Shown here: positions 15,085 through 23,548 of the stretch, one piece after another
Layout of the letters: each line of letters begins with the position of its first letter
How positions within the stretch are numbered: the stretch's first letter is position 1
NCBI GenBank assembly: GCA_023461275.1
Contig: JAEYMI010000094.1
Coordinates: 1-31,298, forward strand
Direction: 5' to 3'
Length of the DNA: 31,298 nucleotides
DNA from: Actinomycetes bacterium
GTDB taxonomy: Bacteria > Actinomycetota > Actinomycetes > Mycobacteriales > Mycobacteriaceae
Program-made: the position numbers and the translations under genes
The notes under the pieces: model-generated
What the model was told of the DNA's origin: nothing
Seen by the model: only the letters and a program-made list of their open reading frames with translations
Databases searched by the model: none

Positions 15085-16422
15085 ATGACCACAGTGTTGG
15101 CTGCACCGCCGGACGGCAGCGGACTGCGCGGCGTGCCGTGTTCGGAGAACAACGGTGTGCTGGAGGTGTTCCGGATGCGCCGAGACCCATTCGGCATGTC
15201 GGATCGGCGCCTGACCGAATTCGGCAAGGTCTCCGGCCTCAACGCGATGGGCCTGCGGATGGTGCTGGCCTCCGGCCCGCAAAACGCATCGACGATTTTG
15301 GTCAACAAGGACCACGCGTTCGCCAACGCACCGGCGTGGAGCTACTTCATCGGACCCTTCTTCAACCGCGGTGTGATGCTGCTCGACTTCGACGAGCACC
15401 GGCACCATCGACGCATCATGCAGCAGGCCTTCACACCGACCGCGCTGAAGGGTTACCTGCAGGAGATGCAGCCGATGATCGCCGATCGGATGGCGCATTT
15501 CCCAACCGGCGAGGTCCGACTGTTCCGGGAGTTCAAATCGCTGACCCTCGACGTCGCGCTGGAAGTCTTCGTCGGCATCACCCTGCCGCAGGCTGAGGCC
15601 GACCGGATCAACAAGGCATTCATCGAGACCGTCCGCGCCGGGGTTGCCTACGTGCGTAAGCCGATTCCCTACGGCCGGTGGTGGAAGGGCTTGCGGTCCC
15701 GCAAGATCCTCGAGGAGTTCTTCTACGAGCACCTCCCGGCCAAACGTGCCCGCGAGACGCCGGACCTGTTCTCGGTCCTCTGCCACGTGGAAAGCGAAGA
15801 GGGACATCGGTTCTCCGACGAGGACGTGGTCAATCACATGATCTTCGTGCTGATGGCCGCCCACGACACGTCGACGATCACCATGACCCAGATGGCCTAC
15901 CAGATGGCCGCTCACCCCGAGTGGCAGCAGCGCGCACGAACCGAATCGTTACAGCTCAATGCCGAACTCGGGTACGACAACCTCGCGCAGATGACCACGC
16001 TGGACCTGATCATGAAGGAATCCCTGCGGATGTGTCCGCCGGTGCCGGCACAACCCCGAATGGCGTTGCGCGATACCGAGATCGACGGATACTTCATCCC
16101 GAAGGGCACCATGGTGGTGGTGCCGCAGCTGGCCAATCATCGCGACCCGGAGATCTACGCCAACCCCGACATGTTCGATCCCGAACGCTTCGCACCCGAG
16201 CGTGCCGAGGACAAAGCGCACCGCTTGGCGTGGATGCCGTTCGGCGGGGGTGTGCACAAATGCATCGGACTGTACTTTGGGCAGATGGAGATCAAAACGA
16301 TCCTGCACCACCTGCTCCGCGGGTACGAGTGGTCGGTGCCGGCCGGCTACGAGATCCCGATGGATTACAGTGCGCTGCCGGTACCCAAGGACGATCTTCC
16401 GGTCACGGTGCGGCGCCGATGA
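15085..16422 (+). CDS. Cytochrome P450, CYP136-like
   Basis: A 445-residue soluble P450 monooxygenase. Motifs: I-helix AAHDTSTIT (Asp261-Thr262), K-helix KESLR (Glu312, Arg315), PERF region (DPERFAPER) and haem loop FGGGVHKCIG (Cys393 as iron ligand). No N-terminal membrane anchor. ATG 15085 has GGGAGA five nt upstream; GTG 15082 is an alternative. The TetR gene overlaps by 4 bp and an SDR follows. M. tuberculosis has cyp136 (Rv3059) beside a TetR (Rv3058c) and an SDR (Rv3057c), and the same three families suggest this is the counterpart, here on one strand. A lipid or sterol-like substrate is a guess. No ferredoxin gene is adjacent, so electrons come from elsewhere. Confidence 0.9.
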   Translation: MTTVLAAPPDGSGLRGVPCSENNGVLEVFRMRRDPFGMSDRRLTEFGKVSGLNAMGLRMVLASGPQNASTILVNKDHAFANAPAWSYFIGPFFNRGVMLLDFDEHRHHRRIMQQAFTPTALKGYLQEMQPMIADRMAHFPTGEVRLFREFKSLTLDVALEVFVGITLPQAEADRINKAFIETVRAGVAYVRKPIPYGRWWKGLRSRKILEEFFYEHLPAKRARETPDLFSVLCHVESEEGHRFSDEDVVNHMIFVLMAAHDTSTITMTQMAYQMAAHPEWQQRARTESLQLNAELGYDNLAQMTTLDLIMKESLRMCPPVPAQPRMALRDTEIDGYFIPKGTMVVVPQLANHRDPEIYANPDMFDPERFAPERAEDKAHRLAWMPFGGGVHKCIGLYFGQMEIKTILHHLLRGYEWSVPAGYEIPMDYSALPVPKDDLPVTVRRR

Positions 16423-17084
16423 CGGCCCCGAACGATGTGACGGCCCCGGACGACGTGAAGGGAGCAACCGAGGCGCCGGCGGCGCCCGCCGGCAAGCGAC
16501 AGAAACGCAAGCCGCGCAACATGTCCGGCCCCGAGGCCCAGGAGTCGGCGATCCTCGATGCCGCAGCGGCGGAGTTCGCCGCAGTCGGTGTCCGGCGAGC
16601 CAACGTCGACGAGGTGGCCGGCCGGGCGGGAGTCAGCCGCTCCACGCTCTACCGTCGATTCCCCAACAAGGAGGCGCTGCTGATCGCGGTGGCCGATCGG
16701 CTGTATCGCCGTGGGATGGCGCACATGGAGTCGTCGGTCTCCGGACTCGGCCCGCGGGAGGCGGTCATCGAGGCATTCGCCGTCGGTGCCGTGATGGTCC
16801 AGGACGACCCGCTGATGCGGCGCCTGGTTCTCGAGGATGCGGAGATGAAGGGCATCACGTCGTCGTTGACCTCGATGTTCGTCGAGGTCGTCACCGGGCG
16901 CGTCGCGGCGACCCTGTTGGAGGCCGGTGCGAAGATGCCCGAAGGCGACCTCCTGCAAGCAGTGGAAATCCATGTGCGGCTGGTGATCTCCTACCTCGAG
17001 GTCCCCGCATCCGACGAGTCCCGGCGCGAACCCGACGCGGTCCGGGAGTTCGCCACCAAATTCCTGGCCCCGATGATCTGGTGA
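16419..17084 (+). CDS. TetR-family regulator of the P450 operon
   Basis: A 221-residue repressor-type regulator. After a disordered Ala/Pro/Lys-rich N-terminus (1-35), the helix-turn-helix spans about residues 42-88 (ILDAAAAEFAAVGVRRANVDEVAGRAGVS, then STLYRRFPNKEALL, written here in two parts). The ligand-binding half has EAFAVGAVMVQDDPLMRR and EIHVRLVISYLEV. ATG 16419 overlaps the P450 stop (ATGA). Being inside the operon, it probably autoregulates all three genes. The inverted repeat at 15010-15033 is a candidate operator. Ligand unknown. Confidence 0.87.
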   Translation: MTAPNDVTAPDDVKGATEAPAAPAGKRQKRKPRNMSGPEAQESAILDAAAAEFAAVGVRRANVDEVAGRAGVSRSTLYRRFPNKEALLIAVADRLYRRGMAHMESSVSGLGPREAVIEAFAVGAVMVQDDPLMRRLVLEDAEMKGITSSLTSMFVEVVTGRVAATLLEAGAKMPEGDLLQAVEIHVRLVISYLEVPASDESRREPDAVREFATKFLAPMIW

Positions 17085-17122
17085 CAACCGAGCGCGTAAC
17101 GACTAACTCTGTGAGGACACTG

Positions 17123-17989
17123 ATGGCCCTGCGCGACCGTATCTTTGGCTCGTCACGGACCAATGCTACCCGTAAAGCGTTGGCCGACAAGGTGATTGCC
17201 ATCACCGGTGGAGCCCGCGGGATCGGCTTCACCACCGCGACCATGCTGATCGAATCCGGTGCCACCGTCGCGATCGGTGATATCGACGACGAGGCGGTGG
17301 GTAAGGCGGCCGCCGAGCTCGGCATCGACGGCCACCCGGTCGACGTCTCCGACCGCGACTCCTTCGAGAAGTTCCTCGACGCCGTCGAAGTCTCCCTCGG
17401 CCCGATCGATGTGCTGATCAACAATGCCGGCATCATGCCGGTCGGTCCGTTCCTCGACTTCGACGACACGATCATCCGGCGAGCCATCGACATCGACCTC
17501 TACGGGGTGATGGTCGGAACGCAGCTCGCGGTGCGTCGAATGGTGGGACGCGGGCACGGACAGGTGGTCAACATGGCGTCGGTCGCCGGACGGGTGCCCA
17601 CCCCGGGCATGGCGGTCTACAACGGCGTGAAGGCCGGCGTCATCGAGTTCTCCGAGGCACTCGACGCCGAACTCGAGTCCACCGGGGTCCGGGTCAGCGC
17701 CGTCCTGCCGACCTTCACCCGGACCGAGTTGATCTCCGGGATCGAAACCAACGCGCTGATCCAGACCATCGGCCCCGAAGAAGTTGCCGCACAGGTCATC
17801 TCGATCATCGTCAAGCCACGGGTGCGGGTCGCGGCGCCCGCATCGATGGGCTGGGTGGACCTGGCTCCGGTTCTGGGAAAGCGGTTCAAACGTTCGGTGC
17901 GTCGCGTGACCAAGCTCGACTCGGTGTTCCTCCGGTACGACACCGATCAGCGATCGGCGTACGTGCAGCGCATCCGCGGCGAGGAGTAA
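17123..17989 (+). CDS. Short-chain dehydrogenase/reductase
   Basis: A 288-residue classical SDR. Rossmann motif TGGARGIG (about residues 29-36), an acidic residue after the second strand (IGDIDD) favouring NAD, NNAG (about 103-106), catalytic Ser in NMASVAG and Tyr-x3-Lys in YNGVK. The C-terminus is longer and basic (KRFKRSVRRVTK), as in related mycobacterial SDRs that may touch membranes. ATG 17123 has GAGGA five nt upstream. GTG 17081, overlapping the TetR stop, would add 14 residues. Third gene of the P450 operon, probably oxidising or reducing the P450 product. It converges on the stress-protein gene with an 18-bp gap. Confidence 0.88.
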   Translation: MALRDRIFGSSRTNATRKALADKVIAITGGARGIGFTTATMLIESGATVAIGDIDDEAVGKAAAELGIDGHPVDVSDRDSFEKFLDAVEVSLGPIDVLINNAGIMPVGPFLDFDDTIIRRAIDIDLYGVMVGTQLAVRRMVGRGHGQVVNMASVAGRVPTPGMAVYNGVKAGVIEFSEALDAELESTGVRVSAVLPTFTRTELISGIETNALIQTIGPEEVAAQVISIIVKPRVRVAAPASMGWVDLAPVLGKRFKRSVRRVTKLDSVFLRYDTDQRSAYVQRIRGEE

Positions 17990-18007
17990 CTCCGGGCAGC
18001 CGGTGGT

Positions 18008-18886
18008 TCAGCGGGGTAGTACCAGCACCGGCACCGGCGAGTGGGCGATGAGTTTCGTGGCGCGCGAACCGATGAACACCTGCGAGAGCAAACCGTCGCG
18101 GGTGCTGCCGAGGAACAGCACCTCGCCGTCGATCCATTCCACCGAGTCCAACGCCTCACCCCAGCCGCGTCCGGCGGCGACCATGCATTCGGTGCCGTCA
18201 GCGACAATGCCGTTGTCCCGCAACGAAGTCAGCGACTCGGCCGCCTGGCTCTGCCACTGCGCGAAGACGTCGGACTCCACACCGAGGCCCACCAGCGGCG
18301 GATACATCGCCCCGCCGCGAACGGCGAAGGTGACCACGCGCAGCGGTGCGTCCATCCGGTCCGACAGCGCGCGGGCCCGGGCGATCACCGTCTCGTCGCG
18401 GTCACCGGCGTAGGCGACGGTGATCCGGGTCAGCTTGCCGTGCTTGGGGGAGCGGTAACCGCGTGGGCTGACCGCCACCGACGACCGCGCCCGGTGCAGC
18501 AGCCAGTTCGCCGTCGAACCGACCACGATCTGACCGAGCGCGCCGTCGTTGGTGGAACTGAGCACGATGGCCTCGGCGTTGAGCTCACGCGCTCGTTCGT
18601 TGAGCGCCGCCGACGCGGTCCGATTGTCGAGACGTTCGAAACGCCACGACAATTCGGGCGGATAGATCGTCATGTACTCGGCGACCTCGGACTCCGCGAG
18701 CGTGGCGACCTGGTCGGTCCACGCGGCGAACTCCGCGTCGACCCGTGCCAACGACGGCGTGGTCCACGGCTTGGGGACCACGGTGGCCACCACGAGTTCG
18801 GTGCCCAGCGACTCGGCGAGCATGGCGCCGAGCTGTACGCCGCCGAGGCCGCCTTCGCCCTGCTGGTAACCGACCAGAATGGTCAC
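18008..18886 (-). CDS. Tandem-domain universal stress protein
   Basis: A 292-residue protein with two UspA domains (about 1-140 and 150-292). Domain 1 starts TILVGYQQGEGG and has VVGSTANWLLHRARSSVAV. Domain 2 starts RITVAYAGDRDE and ends FIGSRATKLIAHSPVPVLVLP, a G-x2-G-x9-G(S/T)-like nucleotide-binding segment in altered form. The GTG start (18886) overlaps the stop of the permease gene (GTGA), so it is translated with it. Permease plus Usp pairs are common, and the Usp may modulate the transporter; that is inference. The longer ORF upstream reads permease DNA in another frame. Confidence 0.88.
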   Translation of the reverse strand: MTILVGYQQGEGGLGGVQLGAMLAESLGTELVVATVVPKPWTTPSLARVDAEFAAWTDQVATLAESEVAEYMTIYPPELSWRFERLDNRTASAALNERARELNAEAIVLSSTNDGALGQIVVGSTANWLLHRARSSVAVSPRGYRSPKHGKLTRITVAYAGDRDETVIARARALSDRMDAPLRVVTFAVRGGAMYPPLVGLGVESDVFAQWQSQAAESLTSLRDNGIVADGTECMVAAGRGWGEALDSVEWIDGEVLFLGSTRDGLLSQVFIGSRATKLIAHSPVPVLVLPR

Positions 18887-20343
18887 GAGGCATCCCCGGC
18901 TGCCGGATCGGTCTGCCGGTTCAGCTCGCTGTGGCGACGCCCCCAGAGGAAGTAGAACACGAGGGCGCAACCGACCCAGACGGCGAACCAGACGAAGGTG
19001 TACCAATGCAGTCCGGTGAGAATCCAGACGCAGGCGAGCACCGACAGGATCGGCGTGATGGGGTATAGCGGCACCCGGAACGGGCGGTGCAGATCGGGTT
19101 TGGTCTGTCGCAGGACGATGACGCCGATCGACACCACGATGAATGCCACCAGCGTGCCGATCGACACCAGGTCGATGAGCTTGTCCAGCGGAACGAGTCC
19201 GGCCATCAGACCGATGATCAGGCTGACCAGGATGGTGTTGTTGACCGGGGTCATCGTCTTCTGGTTGACCTTGGCGAACATCGACGGCAGTAGACCGTCG
19301 CGGCCCATGGCGAACAAGATGCGCGTCTGGCCGTAGATGACCACGAGGGTCACCGAGAAGATCGAGATCACCGCGCCGATCGAGAGCAGGGTGCCCGGCC
19401 AGGTGGCGCCGACGACGTTCTCCACGATCTTGGCCAGTCCGGCATCCTGCTGGCTGGGTTCGGCGAAGGTTTGCCAGGTCTGCGCGCCGATCGCGGCGAT
19501 CGCGGTCAACAGGTACACCGTCACCACGATGGCCAGTGCCGACAGGATTGCCCGGGGCATCGCCTTCTGCGGATTCTTGACCTCGTCACCTGCGGTGGAG
19601 ACGGCGTCGAGGCCGATGAACGTGAAGAAGATGACCGCGGCCGCCGAAGTCACCCCGGAGACCCCGTTCGGCATGAAGTCGGAGAAGTGGTCGCCGTTGA
19701 ACGCGGTGAACGCGATCGCCACGAACAGCACCAGGACCGCGAGCTTGATCAGCACCATGATCGCGTTGGTGCGCGCGGATTCGCTGGCACCGCGGATGAG
19801 CAGCAGACAGCACAGCGCGACGAGGATCGCTGCGGGCAGGTTGAACCAACCGCCGTTGGTATCCCAGGGAGCGGCGGTCAGCGCCTGCGGTATCTGGAAG
19901 CCGAAGACGTTGTTCAGGAACTGGTTGATGTATTGACTCCAGCCGACCGCGGTCGCCGCCGCCGACACCCCGTATTCGAGGAGCAAGCAGGCCCCCACAC
20001 CCACCGCGACCACTTCGCCGAGGGTGGCGTAGGCGTAGGAGTAGCTCGACCCGGATACCGGTACCGCGGCGGCCATCTCGGCGTAGCAGATCGCCGCCAA
20101 ACCGGCTGCGAGGCCGGCGATGAGGAACGAGATGATCACCGCCGGACCGGCATCGGGAACGGCCTGCGGGAGGATGTAGAAGATGCCGGTGCCGACGGTG
20201 GCGCCGACGCCGAACAGCGTCAATTGGAAGGTGCCGATGCTGCGTTCGAGATGCGCATCACCGCGTGCCGTGCCCGGCGCACCCTGTCCTTCGACCGGCT
20301 TGCGGCGGAAAATCGACTGGCTCATCGCTGGTGACCCGGCCAT
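18883..20343 (-). CDS. APC superfamily amino acid permease (cationic amino acid transporter-like)
   Basis: A 486-residue inner-membrane transporter with about 12 to 14 helices. The N-terminal cytosolic part is followed by the first broken helix GVGATVGTGIFYILP, the substrate-site signature of APC amino-acid carriers. The sixth helix has FFTFIGLDAVSTAGDEVKNP, typical of the CAT/YfnA-like branch. GQTRILFAMGRDGLLP is the conserved loop after helix 8. Start ATG 20343 has AAGGAG six nt upstream. The stress protein follows with a 4-bp overlap. Substrate (Lys, Arg or another amino acid) is not decided by sequence. Confidence 0.9.
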   Translation of the reverse strand: MAGSPAMSQSIFRRKPVEGQGAPGTARGDAHLERSIGTFQLTLFGVGATVGTGIFYILPQAVPDAGPAVIISFLIAGLAAGLAAICYAEMAAAVPVSGSSYSYAYATLGEVVAVGVGACLLLEYGVSAAATAVGWSQYINQFLNNVFGFQIPQALTAAPWDTNGGWFNLPAAILVALCCLLLIRGASESARTNAIMVLIKLAVLVLFVAIAFTAFNGDHFSDFMPNGVSGVTSAAAVIFFTFIGLDAVSTAGDEVKNPQKAMPRAILSALAIVVTVYLLTAIAAIGAQTWQTFAEPSQQDAGLAKIVENVVGATWPGTLLSIGAVISIFSVTLVVIYGQTRILFAMGRDGLLPSMFAKVNQKTMTPVNNTILVSLIIGLMAGLVPLDKLIDLVSIGTLVAFIVVSIGVIVLRQTKPDLHRPFRVPLYPITPILSVLACVWILTGLHWYTFVWFAVWVGCALVFYFLWGRRHSELNRQTDPAAGDAS

Positions 20344-20442
20344 GGCTGCTCCTTCTGCGGGGTCAACCGATTGTGCACTGAACTGAATAGATGCGCGAGC
20401 GAAACGACGACTTTGACGTGTTCACCGTGCGGTACGGGTCGC

Positions 20443-20448
20443 TATCGT
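20443..20448 (+). promoter_or_regulatory. -10 box TATCGT for a leaderless transcript
   Basis: TATCGT ends 6 nt before GTG 20455, and no Shine-Dalgarno is present. Same architecture as the histidine kinase start. It drives the Mce-associated operon. Confidence 0.4.
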
Positions 20449-20454
20449 GGTGCC

Positions 20455-21102
20455 GTGACGAAGTTGTCCACCCCCGACGATCGCCTTCCCGACGATCGTC
20501 TCCCCAACGACCGCCTCCGCAACGACCGCCTCCGCGCCGACCGTGTCGCGCAAGCTGAGTTGCGCGATGCGCGGAAGCGGTTGCGCGCGGCGGAGTTCGA
20601 TGCGGGGCTTCGTGATCGGCCGCGACGGATCGGCACCATCGTGCCGATACTGCTGTGTCTTGCCGCGGTGGTGGGGTGCGGCATCGCGGTGTCGGGGTGG
20701 CTGCGTGCCTCGTCGGGTTACTCCGACTCCGACTACGAACATGCTGCCGCACAGCACGTTGCGCTGCTGTTGAGTCCGGACTTTCGCTCACCGGAGATCG
20801 CGAGACGCATTCTCGACGGTGCGACCGGGGAGTTTCACGACGAGTTCGCCCAATCCGCGGACAGCTATACGCAATTCGTGCGTTCACGCGGCACCGTCGG
20901 GCGGGCGGCGGTGATGGGTACCGGCGTGTCCGGCAGGGTCGACGACGGGGCCGTCGTGCTGGTCGCCGCCTCCGTGACATTCGCCGGAGAGGCTGACAAT
21001 CAACATGTTTCGTCGTCGGGTGCGCAACCCTTCCGGTTGCGGGTGCTGATCACCCCGGCCGACGGCACGCTCAAAATGTCTGCGGTGCAGTATCTGCCAT
21101 GA
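20455..21102 (+). CDS. Mce-associated membrane protein 1, with pentapeptide repeats
   Basis: A 215-residue protein: a charged cytosolic N-terminus with five (P/R)-x-D-R-(L/V) repeats (residues 7-31), an Arg-rich coiled stretch, one transmembrane helix (about 59-81) and an extracytoplasmic domain. The latter has the usual Mce-associated layout: SDYEHAAAQHVALLL, LDGATGEFHDEFAQSAD, RAAVMGTGVSGRVDDGAVVLVA and a closing strand. Related proteins stabilise Mce lipid importers. The GTG 20455 start rests on the leaderless -10 box; an earlier ORF start at 20371 has no support. It overlaps the next gene as ATGA. Confidence 0.8.
   Translation: MTKLSTPDDRLPDDRLPNDRLRNDRLRADRVAQAELRDARKRLRAAEFDAGLRDRPRRIGTIVPILLCLAAVVGCGIAVSGWLRASSGYSDSDYEHAAAQHVALLLSPDFRSPEIARRILDGATGEFHDEFAQSADSYTQFVRSRGTVGRAAVMGTGVSGRVDDGAVVLVAASVTFAGEADNQHVSSSGAQPFRLRVLITPADGTLKMSAVQYLP
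20473..20547 (+). repeat. Five in-frame 15-bp repeats coding (P/R)xDR(L/V)
   Basis: Five 15-bp units at 20473, 20488, 20503, 20518 and 20533 encode PDDRL, PDDRL, PNDRL, RNDRL and RADRV. Divergence increases along the array. Copy number may vary between strains. Confidence 0.8.
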
Positions 21103-21647
21103 AGCCAGCATCTCCCATGAACACGAAACGGGCCGGTTCGTCGTCTCGTCTGATCTCGTCGAGGCCGGTGTCGGTGCGGTCGGCGGTGGTGCTCACGCTC
21201 GTGGCCGTGATGGTGCTCGCAGGGCTGATCGTCTCGGTGACGATGGCCGCGGTCGGGGTGGCCGCCGACCGGCACATCGAAGCCAACCGGTCGACGCTTC
21301 GGGAGACCGCCGGAGGTATTGTCGCACAGGCATTCTCAGTCAACCGGTCGACCTGGCAGGCGGATCGGGCCCGGGCGCGTGACGTCGTCGGTGGTGAATT
21401 CGCCGAGTCGCAGGCGCCGGCGCTGGACTCGCCACCACCCGACGGGGTCGACTCCATTACGTGGCGACCCGACGGCGTCGGACTCATCAATGTCGGGTCG
21501 CGCGACGGCGACGTGCTCGTCTACGCGAGGGTCGACACAGTCGGAGTCGTTGGCGCTCAACCGTTGTCGAGGCGTCAAGCGGTGCAAGCACATCTCGAAC
21601 TGGTCGACGGCCGCTGGTTGCTCACCCGGCTGGACGTGCTGACATGA
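21099..21647 (+). CDS. Mce-associated membrane protein 2
   Basis: A 182-residue protein with a basic N-terminus, one transmembrane helix (about residues 29-52) and an extracytoplasmic domain with RHIEANRSTLRETAGGIVAQAFSVN (given as a landmark in part: ETAGGIVAQAF) and a final QAHLELVDGRWLLTRLDVL strand. That ending, a VDGRW(L/M) before the C-terminus, is typical of Mce-associated proteins. ATG 21099 overlaps the previous stop (ATGA). Less similar to the family consensus than its neighbours. Function unknown; probably assembles with the other three products at the membrane. Confidence 0.7.
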   Translation: MKPASPMNTKRAGSSSRLISSRPVSVRSAVVLTLVAVMVLAGLIVSVTMAAVGVAADRHIEANRSTLRETAGGIVAQAFSVNRSTWQADRARARDVVGGEFAESQAPALDSPPPDGVDSITWRPDGVGLINVGSRDGDVLVYARVDTVGVVGAQPLSRRQAVQAHLELVDGRWLLTRLDVLT

Positions 21648-22300
21648 ACCAGACCACCGACGCCGCGGTGACGGTTGCGCTTGAGCAAGCGCGGACCGAC
21701 GTCGTCGACTCGACCCGACGCGCTCGGCTGGCCCGCATCGCCGCGATCGGGCCGTTGCGGGCCCGTGCCCGACGTCGGAGCCGGATGCTGCGCTGGGGGT
21801 TGCTTGTCTCGGCGGTGGTCGCTGTGTTGCTGGTGGCGGCACGCATCGTGCTCGCCATGATGGCGCATTCCGCCGACGAGCACCACCGGGTTCGTAACGA
21901 TGTGCTCGCCGACGCGCGAACCGCGGTGACGGTGCTGCTGACCTCGGATCCGGCCCAACCCGGCGCCTACGTCGAGCGAGCACTGTCGGTCACCACCGGA
22001 GGCACGCACCGCCAGCTCGACGGCTCCCGGCAGGAGGTGACCGCAGCTGTCGCCGGAGCACCGCCGGCCACCGGGGTGGTGCTGTCGGCAGGGTTGCAGA
22101 CCGATCCGCCGACCGACGCCCCCGGCGCGACCGCGGAGGTGCTGTTGGTGGCACAGGCCAGTGACCCCGGCCTGTTCGGATTGGACGCAACGAGTGACCG
22201 GGTGACGTTGAGTATCACCATGTCCCGCGTCGGTGATCCCCCATCCGGCGATTCCCAGGCCGGTACTCGCTGGCGGATCAGTTGGATGAGGCAGGGATGA
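21644..22300 (+). CDS. Mce-associated membrane protein 3
   Basis: A 218-residue protein with a long basic cytosolic N-terminus (ARLARIAAIGPLRARARRRS), one transmembrane helix (about 51-74) and an extracytoplasmic domain (VRNDVLADARTAVTVLLTSD, then SVTTGGTHRQLDGSRQEV and a final RWRISWMRQG). The first part matches the helix that follows the membrane span in Mce-associated proteins. ATG 21644 overlaps the previous stop (ATGA), and the gene overlaps the next one in the same way, so all four are translated as one unit. Confidence 0.72.
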   Translation: MNQTTDAAVTVALEQARTDVVDSTRRARLARIAAIGPLRARARRRSRMLRWGLLVSAVVAVLLVAARIVLAMMAHSADEHHRVRNDVLADARTAVTVLLTSDPAQPGAYVERALSVTTGGTHRQLDGSRQEVTAAVAGAPPATGVVLSAGLQTDPPTDAPGATAEVLLVAQASDPGLFGLDATSDRVTLSITMSRVGDPPSGDSQAGTRWRISWMRQG

Positions 22301-22851
22301 CGTCGCGCCGATGGTCGATGCCCGACCGCACCGCAACTGCGTGGATCGTCGCCGCGATCGTGGTGGTCAGCACGCTGCTCGTCTCGACGGTCGCGGTCAT
22401 CGGTGCGCGTCACGCCCGGCCGAGTCCGACCGAGCCCGAACGCCGTGCTCTGCTGACGGCCACCCGGGAAGCCGTGACCGCGGTGATGACCTACGACCCC
22501 GCGCACGCCGACCGCGACCGGGCAGGCGCGCAACTGCACCTGACCGGTCTGCTCGCGCAGCAATACCGGTTGTCGGGACCCGACCTGGTGATACCGGGTG
22601 CGCTGCAGGCCGGCGCCACACTGCGTGCCGACGTCATCGGTGTCGGCGTGCATGAATTCGGCGTCCCGACGTCGGCAGGTACCGAAGCGCGGCTCTTGGC
22701 GTTCGTGAATGAGAACGTCAGTGTGCCGGCCGAGCGTGCCGAAGGTCCGGCGGCCGGTCCGGCGGCGTTGAGCCGATGGGTGCGGATGCGTGAGGTCGAC
22801 GGTCGGTGGCTGATGGTCGGTTTGCGTCCGGTGGGCGATGCACTCCGCTGA
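22297..22851 (+). CDS. Mce-associated membrane protein 4
   Basis: A 184-residue protein with one transmembrane helix (about residues 16-37) and an extracytoplasmic domain ending WVRMREVDGRWLMVGLRPVG, the VDGRWL close typical of Mce-associated proteins. RALLTATREAVTAVMTYDP parallels the corresponding helices of the three genes before it. ATG 22297 overlaps the previous stop (ATGA). Its own end overlaps the AlkD-like gene by 14 bp. No Mce or YrbE gene is present in this window, so these are orphan accessory proteins. Confidence 0.72.
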   Translation: MTSRRWSMPDRTATAWIVAAIVVVSTLLVSTVAVIGARHARPSPTEPERRALLTATREAVTAVMTYDPAHADRDRAGAQLHLTGLLAQQYRLSGPDLVIPGALQAGATLRADVIGVGVHEFGVPTSAGTEARLLAFVNENVSVPAERAEGPAAGPAALSRWVRMREVDGRWLMVGLRPVGDALR

Positions 22852-23548
22852 CGACGTGATCGCGGCGGTGGCCGCGGTCGCCGACCCCGAACGTGCGGCG
22901 TCGTCGGCGTCGTTCTTCAAGACCGGGCCGGGCGACTACGGCGAAGGCGATGTGTTCGTCGGCGTGCGGGTGCCGCAGTTGCGGCGGATGGCCAAACAGT
23001 TCAAGGGAATCGACTCATCGGCGGTTCGGGAACTGTTGGCGTCGAAGGTTCACGAGCACCGGCACATCGCGTTGGTGTTGCTCCGCAACGAGTTCGAGCG
23101 GTCGTCGGAACCGCAGACCTGGGTCGATCTCTATCTCGAGGCGGTGCGGGCCGGTCGGGTCAACAACTGGGATCTCGTCGACTGCTCGGCCGACCCGATC
23201 CTGGGTGAATGGTTGTACCGCAGCGGTGATCACACACTGCTCGGCGAGCTGGCCGCCGAGGGCGACCTCTGGCGCCGCCGGGTCGGGATCGTCGGCACGT
23301 TCGCGTTCATCAAACATGGTGACCCCGACGTCATACTCGCGGTGGCACCACTGGTTCTCGACGACCGGCGCGACCTGATCCAGAAGGCGTTGGGATGGAT
23401 GTTGCGCGAGATGGAAAAGCGGATCGATTCATCGCTCCTGACCGATTTCCTCACCGACAATGCTGCCCGGATGGGGCGCACCGCGTTGGCTTATGCAATT
23501 GAACGAATGCCGCCTGACCAGCGAGAACACTTCAGATTGTTGCGCTGA
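22838..23548 (+). CDS. DNA alkylation repair protein, AlkD-like
   Basis: A 236-residue all-helical HEAT-like repeat protein of the AlkC/AlkD group. FFKTGPGDYGEGDVFVGVRVP is the family opening (key part GEGDVFVGVRVPQLR), followed by HEHRHIALVLLRNEFE, VNNWDLVDCSADPILG (with the Trp-Asp of AlkD proteins), RRRVGIVGTFAFIKHG and LIQKALGWMLREM. AlkD glycosylases remove positively charged alkylated bases; some relatives only bind DNA. ATG 22838 overlaps the membrane-protein gene by 14 bp, an odd partnership that may only reflect compact packing. The stop codon sits inside a palindrome. Confidence 0.9.
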   Translation: MHSADDVIAAVAAVADPERAASSASFFKTGPGDYGEGDVFVGVRVPQLRRMAKQFKGIDSSAVRELLASKVHEHRHIALVLLRNEFERSSEPQTWVDLYLEAVRAGRVNNWDLVDCSADPILGEWLYRSGDHTLLGELAAEGDLWRRRVGIVGTFAFIKHGDPDVILAVAPLVLDDRRDLIQKALGWMLREMEKRIDSSLLTDFLTDNAARMGRTALAYAIERMPPDQREHFRLLR

